A stretch of 21,832 nt of DNA. Origin: Scatosoma sp045537295. Lineage in GTDB: Bacteria > Bacillota > Clostridia > Christensenellales > Borkfalkiaceae. The stretch is from contig JAZSPG010000033.1 of the NCBI GenBank assembly GCA_045537295.1, positions 1-21,832 on the forward strand. The letters run 5' to 3'. The notes under the pieces were generated by a model. That model did not search any database. It saw nothing but the letters and a program-made list of their open reading frames with translations, and was not told the DNA's origin. Below are positions 1-7,784 of this stretch, one piece after another; positions within the stretch are counted from its first letter, which is position 1; each line of letters starts with the position of its first letter. The translations under genes and the position numbers were made by a program.

Positions 1-12
1 AGGTTATAAACT

Positions 13-1197
13 ATGAACGAAAACAAACTGACAACTATCTACGGCGAACTTTGCCTTACCAGCGTATTTATCGGCGTCACCGAAAAACCGCTTTTTAAGG
101 CGTTTTCGGCGTATATAACGGCGCAAACGGGCTATGACAAGGCAAAAGCGTATTCCGCGTTTGTCGCGCATATCTACGAAAACGGCGGAAATCTTTCTAA
201 ATGCGTGCAAAAAGCTATTTACGAGGACGAAAACGCGTATATCAAAGCGGTAGCGCACAAACGCAAAATCCCCGCTTGTATCGAAAACTCGGTGAAACGC
301 GAACTTACCGCTTTTTCGGCGTTCGCGTCGCTCACGCCCGCAGATTTTGCCAAGGATTTAGAGCTTTTAGAAACGGAAATTCCCGCGTTCGACACGGCAA
401 ATTGCGATTTGCACGCCCTTTATAAAAAGCGTTTGCGCGGGATTGAAAAATACGGCTACGGGATTTTCTCGTCTAGCGGTATGTTCCGTCTTTCCGACGA
501 TAAACAAATCGAACCTATCGTCAGCGCGGACAAAATTAGTATGGATAGCTTTATCGGTTACGAGGACGAACGCGCCAAAGTGGTTGCCAACACCAAAGCG
601 GTCGTGGAGGGCAGACCCGCCGCCAACACTCTGCTTTGCGGGGACGCGGGTACGGGCAAATCCTCCACCGTCAAAGCGGTGGCAAACGCCTTTTTCGAAC
701 AGGGGGTACGCCTTATAGAATTGAGAAAAGACCAGCTCGCATTTTTACCCTTGGTAATGGCAAAAATCAGCGGAAACCCGCTCAAATTCATCATTTTTAT
801 CGACGATTTGTCCTTCAACCAAAACGACGACAATTTCAGTATGCTCAAAGCCGCGTTAGAAGGCTCAGCGAGCGCGAAAGCGGAAAACGCGGTCATTTAC
901 GCGACGAGCAACCGCCGTCACATCATCAAGGAAAGCTTTGCGGACAGAGAGGGCGACGAGGTGCATATCAACGACACCCTGCAAGAAACGCTTTCCCTTT
1001 CCGAGCGGTTTGGACTTGTAGTGCTGTTTTCCAAACCCAACAAAGCGCTGTATTTAGAAATCGTCAAGGAATTAGCGGAAAAATACGGCGTGAAAATGGG
1101 CGAAAAAGAGCTGTTTATACAAGCGGAAGCGTTCGCCTTGAAAAAAGGTAGCCGTTCGGCAAGATGCGCCGAACAGTTTATAGACAGTTTACTCTAA
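13..1197 (+). CDS. DUF815-family AAA+ ATPase
   Basis: This is a 394-residue predicted ATPase of the DUF815 family (AAA+ P-loop fold). The Walker A motif GDAGTGKS is at residues 210-217, and the Walker B strand FIIFIDD ends at D264/D265. It is followed by the family-typical ATSNRRH stretch and a conserved LSLSERFGL block in the C-terminal half. Residues 1 to about 170 carry no motif I recognise and are probably an adaptor or regulatory region. No membrane segment is seen. The start has an AGG at bases 1-3, nine bases before the ATG, but the upstream region is outside the window, so a longer N-terminus cannot be fully excluded. The gene lies 23 bp before the threonine ammonia-lyase with no terminator between, so the two are probably co-transcribed. 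The cellular role of DUF815 proteins is not established. Family assignment is confident, function unknown. Confidence 0.88.
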   Translation: MNENKLTTIYGELCLTSVFIGVTEKPLFKAFSAYITAQTGYDKAKAYSAFVAHIYENGGNLSKCVQKAIYEDENAYIKAVAHKRKIPACIENSVKRELTAFSAFASLTPADFAKDLELLETEIPAFDTANCDLHALYKKRLRGIEKYGYGIFSSSGMFRLSDDKQIEPIVSADKISMDSFIGYEDERAKVVANTKAVVEGRPAANTLLCGDAGTGKSSTVKAVANAFFEQGVRLIELRKDQLAFLPLVMAKISGNPLKFIIFIDDLSFNQNDDNFSMLKAALEGSASAKAENAVIYATSNRRHIIKESFADREGDEVHINDTLQETLSLSERFGLVVLFSKPNKALYLEIVKELAEKYGVKMGEKELFIQAEAFALKKGSRSARCAEQFIDSLL

Positions 1198-1220
1198 GAC
1201 GAAATTAGGAGGAATAAAAA

Positions 1221-2414
1221 ATGCTTACCATCGACAATGTATACCGCGCGAGCCAAGCGCTGAAAGAAGTAGCGCGCAAGACGGACGTCATCTACGCGCC
1301 CAAGCTTGCCAAAAGCGTAGAATTATACTTAAAAACGGAAAACTTACAGGTAACGGGTTCGTTTAAGGTACGGGGTGCGTATTATAAAATGTCCAAACTT
1401 ACCGACGAAGAAAAATCGCGCGGTGTGATAGCTTGCTCGGCAGGCAACCACGCGCAAGGCGTTGCGCTTGCCGCGCAAAAGAACGGTATTAAGGCAGTCA
1501 TTTGCCTGCCCGACGGCGCACCCATTTCCAAAGTGGAGGCGACCAAAAGCTACGGTGCGGAAGTATGCTTAGTCAAGGGCGTGTACGACGACGCCTACCA
1601 AAAAGCGTTACAGCTTCGCGACGAAAAGGGCTACACCTTTATCCACCCCTTTGACGACGAGGACGTAATCGCAGGGCAAGGCACGATAGCCTTAGAGATT
1701 GCCGAACAACTTCCTGATTTAGACGCGGTACTCGTACCAATCGGTGGAGGCGGACTTATTTCTGGGATTGCGTACACGATAAAAACGCTGAATCCGAAAG
1801 TAAAAGTCTACGGCGTACAGGCGTCGGGCGCACCGTCGATGAAAAACTCTGTGGATAACGGCGAAATCCAAACGCTCGCGGGGGTATCGACGATAGCGGA
1901 CGGTATCGCGGTGAAAAAACCGGGCGAAACGACTTTCGAGCTTTGTAGTAAATACGTAGACGAAATCGTAACGGTCACGGACGACGAAATTTCCACGGCG
2001 ATTTTGGCGCTGATGGAACAGCACAAACTCGTCACCGAAGGCGCGGGTGCAGTCCCCGTCGCCGCGGTAATGTTCAACAAGATAAATTTACAGGGTAAAA
2101 AAGTCGTGTGCTTGCTTTCGGGCGGAAATATCGACGTAACAATCCTTTCTCGCGTCATCAAACGCGGACTTTTAACCTCGGGCAGGACCTGTCAGCTTTT
2201 AATCGAGCTGTTGGACAAACCCGGTCAGTTGGAGGGCGTAGCGCATATTATCGCGGAACTTGGCGGAAACGTCACGTCCGTTTTACACGAACGCGCGAAC
2301 GCAGGTTCGGACGTCAACGGCTGTTACCTTCGGGTCGAGCTGGAAACGCGTAACTTCGAACATATCGCGCAAATCCGCAAAGCCTTAACGGACGCAGGTT
2401 TCAAGCTTTTATAA
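1221..2414 (+). CDS. ilvA: threonine ammonia-lyase (threonine dehydratase) with C-terminal ACT domain
   Basis: This PLP enzyme deaminates L-threonine to 2-oxobutanoate and ammonia, either as the first step towards isoleucine or in threonine catabolism. The catalytic lysine is K49 in SFKVRGAYY. The phosphate-binding glycine loop GGGGLISG is at 175-182, and the cofactor-ring motif SGGN is at 300-303. Residues about 324-397 form a single ACT domain, so the 397-residue layout matches the short single-ACT form (TdcB-like catalytic core plus ACT) rather than the roughly 500-residue biosynthetic IlvA with two regulatory domains. An AGGAGG at 1207-1212 sits 8 bases before the ATG and fixes the start. 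It follows the DUF815 gene closely and ends just before a strong terminator. No other branched-chain amino acid genes are nearby, so the biosynthetic versus catabolic role is undecided. Confidence 0.93.
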   Translation: MLTIDNVYRASQALKEVARKTDVIYAPKLAKSVELYLKTENLQVTGSFKVRGAYYKMSKLTDEEKSRGVIACSAGNHAQGVALAAQKNGIKAVICLPDGAPISKVEATKSYGAEVCLVKGVYDDAYQKALQLRDEKGYTFIHPFDDEDVIAGQGTIALEIAEQLPDLDAVLVPIGGGGLISGIAYTIKTLNPKVKVYGVQASGAPSMKNSVDNGEIQTLAGVSTIADGIAVKKPGETTFELCSKYVDEIVTVTDDEISTAILALMEQHKLVTEGAGAVPVAAVMFNKINLQGKKVVCLLSGGNIDVTILSRVIKRGLLTSGRTCQLLIELLDKPGQLEGVAHIIAELGGNVTSVLHERANAGSDVNGCYLRVELETRNFEHIAQIRKALTDAGFKLL

Positions 2415-2434
2415 AAAAAAGAACGAAAAAAACG

Positions 2435-2471
2435 AACACCCGAGCGAAAGGGGCTTCCGCTCGGGTGTTTT
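2435..2471. terminator. bidirectional rho-independent terminator between ilvA and rubrerythrin
   Basis: A perfect 12-bp GC-rich stem (AACACCCGAGCG at 2435-2446 pairs with 2458-2469) has an 11-base loop. T-runs follow on the plus strand. The A-rich stretch before the stem provides a T-tract for the minus strand. It ends ilvA and probably also the convergent rubrerythrin gene. A weaker 7-bp AT stem (2478-2484 with 2492-2498) lies between it and the rubrerythrin stop codon. Confidence 0.9.
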
Positions 2472-2504
2472 ATTAAATTTGTTATTCTTTTTAACAAAGA
2501 ATTA

Positions 2505-3146
2505 TCAATAGTTTTCCGCTCTTACTTGGAAATACGCTTGGGGATGCGCACAGATAGGGCAAACCTCAGGTGCACGCTTGCCTACGACGATATGCCCGCA
2601 ATTCGAGCATTGCCATACCGCGTCGCCGTCCTTGGAGAACACCAAGTCACCTTTTACGTTCGCAAGCAACTTTCTATATCTTTCTTCGTGTTCCTTTTCA
2701 ATTTGCGCCACACCGTCGAAAAGGGTAGCAATGTCGTCAAACCCTTCTTCGCGTGCCACTTTCGCAAATTCCGCGTACATATCCGTCCATTCGTAGTTTT
2801 CACCCATCGCCGCTTCCAACAAGTTTTCCGCGGTAGAGGAAATTTCCCCGCCGTTCAACAGCTTAAACCAAATTTTTGCGTGTTCTTGTTCGTTCTTCGC
2901 CGTTTCTTCAAAAATAGACGCGATTTGTACGAAACCTTCCTTTCTCGCCTTGCTTGCAAAATAGGTGTACTTATTTCTCGCTTGCGATTCGCCCGCAAAC
3001 GCCGTTTGCAAATTCGCTTCCGTCTTCGAACCCTTCAATACAGGCTTTTCTTCAAATTTCCCGCTTTGCTTGCAAACAGGGCAAACCTCAGGCGCTTTGT
3101 CGCCTTCCGCAACGTAGTGACATACCGTACATTCAAATTTTTTCAT
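2505..3146 (-). CDS. rubrerythrin with rubredoxin domains at both ends
   Basis: This is a 213-residue non-haem iron peroxidase of the rubrerythrin family, acting in the cytoplasm to remove hydrogen peroxide in anaerobes. There are three parts. An N-terminal rubredoxin-like iron site has C6, C9, C22 and C25. A four-helix diiron domain spans about 45-165 with E53 (AGESQARNKY), E86xxH89 and E150xxH153, plus acidic helix positions between them. A C-terminal rubredoxin site has C180, C183, C196 and C199. Classical rubrerythrin has only the C-terminal rubredoxin and reverse rubrerythrin only the N-terminal one; this protein has both. The upstream sequence on the minus strand reads AAGAGGT before the ATG, and a good promoter lies further upstream. 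The gene stands alone, divergent from cardiolipin synthase. Expression under peroxide or oxygen stress is likely from the family, but I found no convincing PerR box. Confidence 0.94.
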   Translation of the reverse strand: MKKFECTVCHYVAEGDKAPEVCPVCKQSGKFEEKPVLKGSKTEANLQTAFAGESQARNKYTYFASKARKEGFVQIASIFEETAKNEQEHAKIWFKLLNGGEISSTAENLLEAAMGENYEWTDMYAEFAKVAREEGFDDIATLFDGVAQIEKEHEERYRKLLANVKGDLVFSKDGDAVWQCSNCGHIVVGKRAPEVCPICAHPQAYFQVRAENY

Positions 3147-3215
3147 ACCTTTTTACCTCTTAAAAATTTAATTTAGATTTAATCTTATTAGGACTAAGTT
3201 TTATTAACTGTTTAT

Positions 3216-3244
3216 AGTATAATATAAAAAAATGAATTTGTCAA
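3216..3244 (-). promoter_or_regulatory. sigma-A type promoter of the rubrerythrin gene
   Basis: Read on the minus strand, TTGACA (3239-3244) is followed by a 17-base spacer and TATACT (3216-3221). That is a perfect -35 and a one-mismatch -10. It predicts a transcript start near 3208 and a leader of roughly 60 bases before the rubrerythrin ATG. Confidence 0.8.
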
Positions 3245-3301
3245 TAGAATTTTGCAAAAAAAAGAAAAAAATTTTTGAAAAAATAAAAAATTTACGGGAA
3301 G

Positions 3302-3328
3302 TTTACAAAAATTTCATATAATTATAAT
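3302..3328 (+). promoter_or_regulatory. candidate promoter of cardiolipin synthase
   Basis: TTTACA (3302-3307) and TATAAT (3323-3328) are separated by 15 bases, which is short. An overlapping TATAAT at 3317-3322 makes the exact -10 uncertain. The preceding 3250-3295 stretch is almost pure A/T with several A-runs and could act as an UP element for both divergent promoters in this 242-base gap. Confidence 0.5.
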
Positions 3329-3388
3329 AAAGTATGGGTATACTTAAACGGCGAAGGAAAAATTTGGGTAAATAGTAAGAGGTAAGGA

Positions 3389-4993
3389 ATGAAAAAATTA
3401 AGCGCAAGAAAGAAAAAATGGATAGAAAAAACGGTAAAAAACAACCGCAGTTACAAAATCTTTTTATACAATCGCTTATTCATATTTTTACTGTCGGTAC
3501 TGTTGCAAATTATCGGCTACGGGATATTGCTTTTGGCGTTCGCGTACGATTCGTCGATAGGTTTTATCGTCCAGTTTATCATAAGCGTACTTACGGTGGT
3601 ATTCGTTTTGCGGATAATCAACAAAAACGACCGCCCGTCCTCAAAGCTGAGCTGGATAATCCTCATTTTAATTTTTCCCGTGTTCGGCGTACCTATGTAC
3701 CTACTCAACGGTAGCGGAAGACCGACGCGCAAAATGCAACGGAAAATAACGCAAGCCAAGCAAGAAAACGAAAAACGGCTGAAAGAACTTGGAGAACCGC
3801 AAATCCCCGCCCCGCGCTCGCGTGACGAGGCGGTAGAGCACTATATTGCAAAAAGCGGGGGATATCCCGCCTTTCACGAGGGGGAGGTGCGGTATTATAA
3901 AAGCGGGGAAGAGGTATTCCCTGAAATGGTACAAGCGTTAAAGCGGGCGGAAAAATTCATATTGTTGGAATATTTCATTATCGCGCACGGCAAGGCATGG
4001 AACGAAATTTTGAAAATTTTACTAGAAAAAGCCGAACAAGGCGTGCAGGTAAAAATCATCTACGACGACTTTGGGTGTATGGTCACTCTTCCGCCCCGCT
4101 ACGACGAATATTTAGAAAGCCTGTCCAAAAATATCAAATGCCTCGCTTTCAACCCCGTCGTACCCTTATTTGCCGTTCGAATGAACAATCGTGACCATCG
4201 CAAAATGCTCGTCGTAGACGGGAAGTTGGCGTTCACGGGCGGGATTAACCTCGCGGACGAATATATCGGTGAAATCCGACGCTTTGGTTACTGGAAAGAC
4301 TCGGCGATAAAAATCACGGGGAGTAGCGTGCAGTCCTTTTGCAAGTCTTTCTTTTATATTTGGAACGCCTTTCGAACGGATAAGGAAGATATCCTCAACT
4401 ACCTCGCTCCTGCGCCCAAACGCGCGGAAGAGGGGAACGCGCGCGACGGTTTCACAATCCAGCCTTACGACGATTGTCCCTTGGATAATATCAGCGTCGG
4501 CGAAACGGTGTACGCGGACACGATAGACAAAGCCGAACGCTACGTTTGGATATTCACGCCGTACTTGGTTTTAGACGATTATATGCGGGCGTCGCTTTGT
4601 CAAGCGTCGCTTCGAGGCGTAGACGTTCGTATCGTCACTCCGGGTATTCCCGACAAAAAAACCGTCTACCGCCTAACGCGCGCCAACTACGAAATTTTAT
4701 TAAAAGCAGGCGTAAAAATTTACGAATACACCCCTGGATTTCTTCACGCCAAAAGTATGGTTTGCGACGATACCTGCGCAGTAGTCGGCACGATAAATCT
4801 CGACTACCGTAGCCTATACCACCATTTCGAAAACGCGGTGTATTTTTCAGGCGCAAAGGCGGTGGCGGAGGTAAAACGCGACTGCGAAGATACTTTCGCC
4901 GTAAGTAAAGAACGCACGCTGGAAAATCTCAAACGCGGATTTATCGGTCGGCTGTTCGATTCTATTCTTCGCGTATTCGAAACGCTAATGTAA
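3389..4993 (+). CDS. cls: cardiolipin synthase (phospholipase D family)
   Basis: This membrane enzyme condenses two phosphatidylglycerol molecules into cardiolipin and glycerol. The 534-residue protein has a basic N-terminus and hydrophobic segments at about 30-52, 57-77 and 88-106, as in Bacillota Cls proteins, then two phospholipase D catalytic halves. HKD motif 1 is H270, K272, D277, followed by the GGINLADEY block. HKD motif 2 is H453, K455, D460, followed by GTINLDYRS. All catalytic residues are present and the length is slightly above the usual 480-510, mostly from the N-terminal part. The ATG is preceded by AAGAGGTAAGG. It has its own promoter and terminator and so is probably monocistronic. 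Other PLD-family phosphatidyltransferases are possible, but the N-terminal membrane segments plus two HKDs fit Cls well. Confidence 0.93.
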   Translation: MKKLSARKKKWIEKTVKNNRSYKIFLYNRLFIFLLSVLLQIIGYGILLLAFAYDSSIGFIVQFIISVLTVVFVLRIINKNDRPSSKLSWIILILIFPVFGVPMYLLNGSGRPTRKMQRKITQAKQENEKRLKELGEPQIPAPRSRDEAVEHYIAKSGGYPAFHEGEVRYYKSGEEVFPEMVQALKRAEKFILLEYFIIAHGKAWNEILKILLEKAEQGVQVKIIYDDFGCMVTLPPRYDEYLESLSKNIKCLAFNPVVPLFAVRMNNRDHRKMLVVDGKLAFTGGINLADEYIGEIRRFGYWKDSAIKITGSSVQSFCKSFFYIWNAFRTDKEDILNYLAPAPKRAEEGNARDGFTIQPYDDCPLDNISVGETVYADTIDKAERYVWIFTPYLVLDDYMRASLCQASLRGVDVRIVTPGIPDKKTVYRLTRANYEILLKAGVKIYEYTPGFLHAKSMVCDDTCAVVGTINLDYRSLYHHFENAVYFSGAKAVAEVKRDCEDTFAVSKERTLENLKRGFIGRLFDSILRVFETLM

Positions 4994-5003
4994 AAAAAGA
5001 ACT

Positions 5004-5033
5004 AAAAAAAACGGCGAAACCGCCGTTTTTTTT
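5004..5033 (+). terminator. rho-independent terminator after cls
   Basis: ACGGCG (5011-5016) pairs with CGCCGT (5021-5026) around an AAAC loop. A run of seven A before and eight T after can extend the stem and forms the U-tract. It lies 10 bases past the cls stop codon. Confidence 0.88.
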
Positions 5034-5053
5034 CACATCTGCAAGCGAGAACG

Positions 5054-5081
5054 ATTTTGTCATAAATTTTTATGACAAAAT
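5054..5081. promoter_or_regulatory. perfect 13-bp inverted repeat, candidate operator
   Basis: ATTTTGTCATAAA (5054-5066) is repeated exactly inverted as TTTATGACAAAAT (5069-5081) around a TT centre. The sequence is AT-rich and is not followed by a T-run, so it does not resemble a terminator. It ends 22 bases upstream of the -35 box of the YwaF-pair promoter, where a dimeric regulator could bind. No other copy was noticed in this window. Confidence 0.5.
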
Positions 5082-5103
5082 TCTAAAAAGTCGCGTTTTT
5101 TGG

Positions 5104-5132
5104 TTGCTTTTAAGGCTTTGTTGTGCTATAAT
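5104..5132 (+). promoter_or_regulatory. promoter of the YwaF-like gene pair
   Basis: TTGCTT (5104-5109), a 17-base spacer and a perfect TATAAT (5127-5132) preceded by TG-C give an extended -10 promoter. The start would lie near 5139, leaving a very short leader before the ATG at 5156. Confidence 0.72.
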
Positions 5133-5155
5133 AGCAGGCAAGAGGTTTTAGGGAT

Positions 5156-6031
5156 ATGAAAATCGCGATGTTCAATTTTTGGTATTTTTTTTGGATAGTA
5201 TTATTCGTAGGCGTGTATTTCGGATTATACTATTTATTGAAAAACAAAAGCGACGGGGTAAAAAAGGGCGTACTGTTGGGTATTTTATTCGCAATGCTTG
5301 CCTTGCACTTCTTGAAATGTTTATTCCCGCCCTATTCGACGGACCAAGAAAGATTATATAAAGATATATTCTTTATCAATATTTGCGCGGGGAACATATT
5401 TTGGTTTCCCATTATCTTCTTATCCAAGAACGAAACGGCGAAAGATTATATGTTCTATATTGGAGTTTTAAGCGGTGTGTTATCCTTGCTTATCCCGATG
5501 GAACCGATAAAAAAGAGCAATCCAGCGGGCGAATGGCTGGATATCGTGCGTTTTTATATCCACCACGCGTTCTTATGTATCGTCCCGCTATTGACGGTAA
5601 CGCTGAATTTGCATAAATTAAGCTACCGTCGCGTCTGGAAAGCACCCGTGTACTTATTGCTGTTAATGCTGTTTATCATTCTCAATCAAATACTGCAAAG
5701 CGAATTAGGTTTCGTCCCTCTTCGCGATAGCGATTTCTTAGACCCGAACTATAAAAACTCTTCGTATATCTGGGGCGCGGACGACGAAATCGGCGAAATT
5801 TTCGCAATTTTTTGTCCTAAGATATTCAAGAGAGTACCCGTAGGTGAATATGCAGGGCAAACGAAATACTGGCCGTGGGTATGGATGATAGTACCCGCGT
5901 TCGTACTCATCACCCCGCTTGCGTTCGGGCTTTCGCTCATCTTCGATTACGAGCGCTTCAAAACGGATTGTCGTTCGTTAAAAGACAAAATCCAAGAGAG
6001 AATCAAAGAAAAAAGGAGTAAACAAAAATGA
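5156..6031 (+). CDS. YwaF/TMEM164-like multi-pass membrane protein (first of pair)
   Basis: This 291-residue integral membrane protein has about seven hydrophobic helices and a charged lysine/arginine-rich tail (about 265-291). I place it, from memory of the family pattern, in the YwaF (TIGR02206)/TMEM164 group. INICAGNIFWFP around C77 resembles the family's conserved helix with a cysteine after a polar turn, and FYIHHAFL (H136, H137) resembles the histidine helix. Human TMEM164 is reported to be a phospholipid acyltransferase relying on a conserved Cys and His; the bacterial role is unknown. A loop at about 185-235 between helices carries many charged and aromatic residues. AGAGG at 5141-5145 lies 10 bases before the ATG; a second ATG at codon 5 is possible. 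The gene overlaps the next by ATGA. Family call moderate, enzyme activity inferred only. Confidence 0.68.
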   Translation: MKIAMFNFWYFFWIVLFVGVYFGLYYLLKNKSDGVKKGVLLGILFAMLALHFLKCLFPPYSTDQERLYKDIFFINICAGNIFWFPIIFLSKNETAKDYMFYIGVLSGVLSLLIPMEPIKKSNPAGEWLDIVRFYIHHAFLCIVPLLTVTLNLHKLSYRRVWKAPVYLLLLMLFIILNQILQSELGFVPLRDSDFLDPNYKNSSYIWGADDEIGEIFAIFCPKIFKRVPVGEYAGQTKYWPWVWMIVPAFVLITPLAFGLSLIFDYERFKTDCRSLKDKIQERIKEKRSKQK

Positions 6032-6783
6032 GTTTTCACGACTGGATATATTCCATAACCCCCGACGGCTCGGACGTAAACGGCGCTTGGAAACTACCGC
6101 ATATTTTAACGCTTATCGGCTGTATCTTGACGGTAATTGCGCTCGCGTTCGTCTTTCGCAAAAAGGATAAAAAAACGCGTACGCTGGTTATTCGTATTTT
6201 AATCGGACTTATCCTGTTTTTTGAAATCGCAAGACGGGTTATCAACTTTGTCAAAGGCGGACACGACAGCTTAAACGACGTCTTATACACGCTGTTACCT
6301 CGACCTTGGTGTGCGCTTTCGTGCTGGGCAATGATTGTTGCAATGTTTGTCAACAAAAAGTTTTTCTACAACTTCGCCAGCACCTCGGCGTTCGTATGCG
6401 CGCTCATCTTTTTCGCCTATCCCGAGGCTGGTTTTACGAATAAATACGTAACATTCGAGCATTTGTATTCAATAGCGACGCATTCTTTGCTTTTAATCGG
6501 CTCGCTGACCCTCATCACCTTAAAATTCACCGACTTTGATTACAAAACGGCTTGGCAAGAGGGGATTTGCCTCGCGGTAATTTATATTTATGCATTTATC
6601 GAAATTTATATATTAGATATCGCGTCCGACCCGTTATACTTTATGCCGAACGGCGACGTTGCCAAGGTACTCGGCGGAATGAGCTACGGCTTATATTTGC
6701 CCTTATATATCCTGTTTATCGGCGTGTATTTCAGCTCGTTCTATTTTATAACCTATCTTGCACAAAAACGAAAATCTAAATAA
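6028..6783 (+). CDS. YwaF/TMEM164-like multi-pass membrane protein (second of pair)
   Basis: This 251-residue membrane protein has about seven predicted helices and starts inside the stop codon of its neighbour (ATGA overlap), so the two are translationally coupled. AAGGAG at 6013-6018 is 9 bases before the ATG. It shares the family outline with the first protein but is strongly diverged. LPRPWCALSCW carries C95 (and C99), and SIATHSLLL carries H152. The C95-H152 separation of 57 residues is close to C77-H136/137 in the neighbour (59/60), which supports a shared fold and a paired Cys/His site. The tight coupling suggests a heteromeric complex, or two enzymes acting on related lipids. A convergent terminator follows. 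The family assignment is from pattern recognition; no function is demonstrated for bacterial members. Confidence 0.7.
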   Translation: MSFHDWIYSITPDGSDVNGAWKLPHILTLIGCILTVIALAFVFRKKDKKTRTLVIRILIGLILFFEIARRVINFVKGGHDSLNDVLYTLLPRPWCALSCWAMIVAMFVNKKFFYNFASTSAFVCALIFFAYPEAGFTNKYVTFEHLYSIATHSLLLIGSLTLITLKFTDFDYKTAWQEGICLAVIYIYAFIEIYILDIASDPLYFMPNGDVAKVLGGMSYGLYLPLYILFIGVYFSSFYFITYLAQKRKSK

Positions 6784-6789
6784 AAAACG

Positions 6790-6818
6790 AAAAAACCGCG
6801 CTAAAAACGCGGTTTTTT
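6790..6818. terminator. bidirectional terminator between the YwaF pair and uppP
   Basis: AAAAAACCGCG (6790-6800) pairs perfectly with CGCGGTTTTTT (6808-6818) around a 7-base loop. The T-run serves the plus strand, and the A-runs before the stem give a T-run on the minus strand for uppP. Confidence 0.88.
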
Positions 6819-6837
6819 GATGCAATCAAATTTATTT

Positions 6838-7707
6838 TTAGCCGACAAGCGCGGGAATAACCAGCGCGCCGAGCACGATAGCGCCGAGCGCAATCCGATA
6901 CCACCCAAACGGCTTAAAGCTGTGTTTTTTTACGAAATTCATCAAAAGTTTGACGGTAAGCATCGACACGGCGAACGCCACCGCGCACCCGATAACGAGC
7001 GCGATAATTTCGCTTGAACCGAGTACACCCCCGTCCAAGAAAAAATCCAAAATCTTATACCCGCTTGCGCCCACCATCGTGGGTACGGCAAGGAAAAAGG
7101 TAAATTCCGTCGCCACCTCGCGCGATACGCAAAGTAGCAACGCACCGATAATTGTAATTCCCGAGCGTGAAGTACCGGGGATTACGGCAAGCACCTGAAA
7201 ACACCCGATAAAGAACGCGGTTTTCAAAGGCAAACCGTTCGCTTGCGTAATTTGGGGTTTTTTATTTTGATTTTGGTTTTCAATCACGATAAAAGCGATA
7301 CCGTAGAAAATCAACGCGCAGGCAATCATCAGCGATTGCGTAATATCGTCGAGGTTTTCGAGCAAAAGCGAATCGATAAAGAACGCAACGAGGGCAGGGA
7401 GGCAGGCGATAAGCACCTTACCCCAAAGCCCAAGCACGTCTTTTTTGAGATACAGCCCGCCGTCGCCGTTATCCGATTTTTGTTTTTTCCCAACGGGGAA
7501 AAGCCTGTTCCAAAAATACAAAACGACGGCAAGAATTGCGAACAGTTGAATAACGTATTCGAACATACTCATAAACGCCGAGGAAAAATTAAGCGGTAAA
7601 AACTTATCGAACAAAATCAAATGCCCCGTACTCGAAACGGGCAACCACTCGGTAATGCCTTCGACGATACCGTAAAGAATAATTTTAACGACTTCCCAAA
7701 AGCCCAT
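6838..7707 (-). CDS. uppP: undecaprenyl-diphosphate phosphatase
   Basis: This integral membrane phosphatase (BacA/UppP family) converts undecaprenyl diphosphate to the monophosphate, recycling the lipid carrier for peptidoglycan and other wall polymers; its overproduction can give bacitracin tolerance. The 289-residue protein has the two diagnostic catalytic blocks: VEGITEWLPVSSTGH at 15-29 (E16, E20, S26, T27, H29) and PGTSRSG at 177-183 with R181. About eight hydrophobic helices are seen. A hydrophilic, glycine-rich loop at about 70-90 and a Q/N-rich loop near 144-157 are on the long side. The minus-strand leader has AAAGAGGT before the ATG. It is monocistronic, with its own promoter and a shared terminator, and lies divergent from the cold-shock gene. 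Confidence 0.96.
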   Translation of the reverse strand: MGFWEVVKIILYGIVEGITEWLPVSSTGHLILFDKFLPLNFSSAFMSMFEYVIQLFAILAVVLYFWNRLFPVGKKQKSDNGDGGLYLKKDVLGLWGKVLIACLPALVAFFIDSLLLENLDDITQSLMIACALIFYGIAFIVIENQNQNKKPQITQANGLPLKTAFFIGCFQVLAVIPGTSRSGITIIGALLLCVSREVATEFTFFLAVPTMVGASGYKILDFFLDGGVLGSSEIIALVIGCAVAFAVSMLTVKLLMNFVKKHSFKPFGWYRIALGAIVLGALVIPALVG

Positions 7708-7743
7708 AATGCACCTCTTTGTTAGTATACGTAAGCAAGTTAA

Positions 7744-7773
7744 ATTATAGCATACCCAAACGGCGAAAGTCTA
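7744..7773 (-). promoter_or_regulatory. promoter of uppP
   Basis: On the minus strand TAGACT (7768-7773) is followed by 18 bases and TATAAT (7744-7749), with TG one base before the -10 (extended -10). The -35 is weak, but the -10 is perfect and correctly placed about 37 bases before the uppP start. Confidence 0.68.
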
Positions 7774-7784
7774 CCGTTTCTGCC

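Noticed and set aside
2526..3176. Long plus-strand reading frame opposite rubrerythrin
   Set aside because: It is a mirror of the rubrerythrin codons, with low-complexity F/R-rich translation, no ribosome site and no recognisable domain.
3312..3330. PerR/Fur-like box over the cls promoter (TATAATTATAATA)
   Set aside because: It contains a short palindrome but does not fit the 7-1-7 consensus well and is explained by overlapping -10 hexamers in AT-rich DNA.
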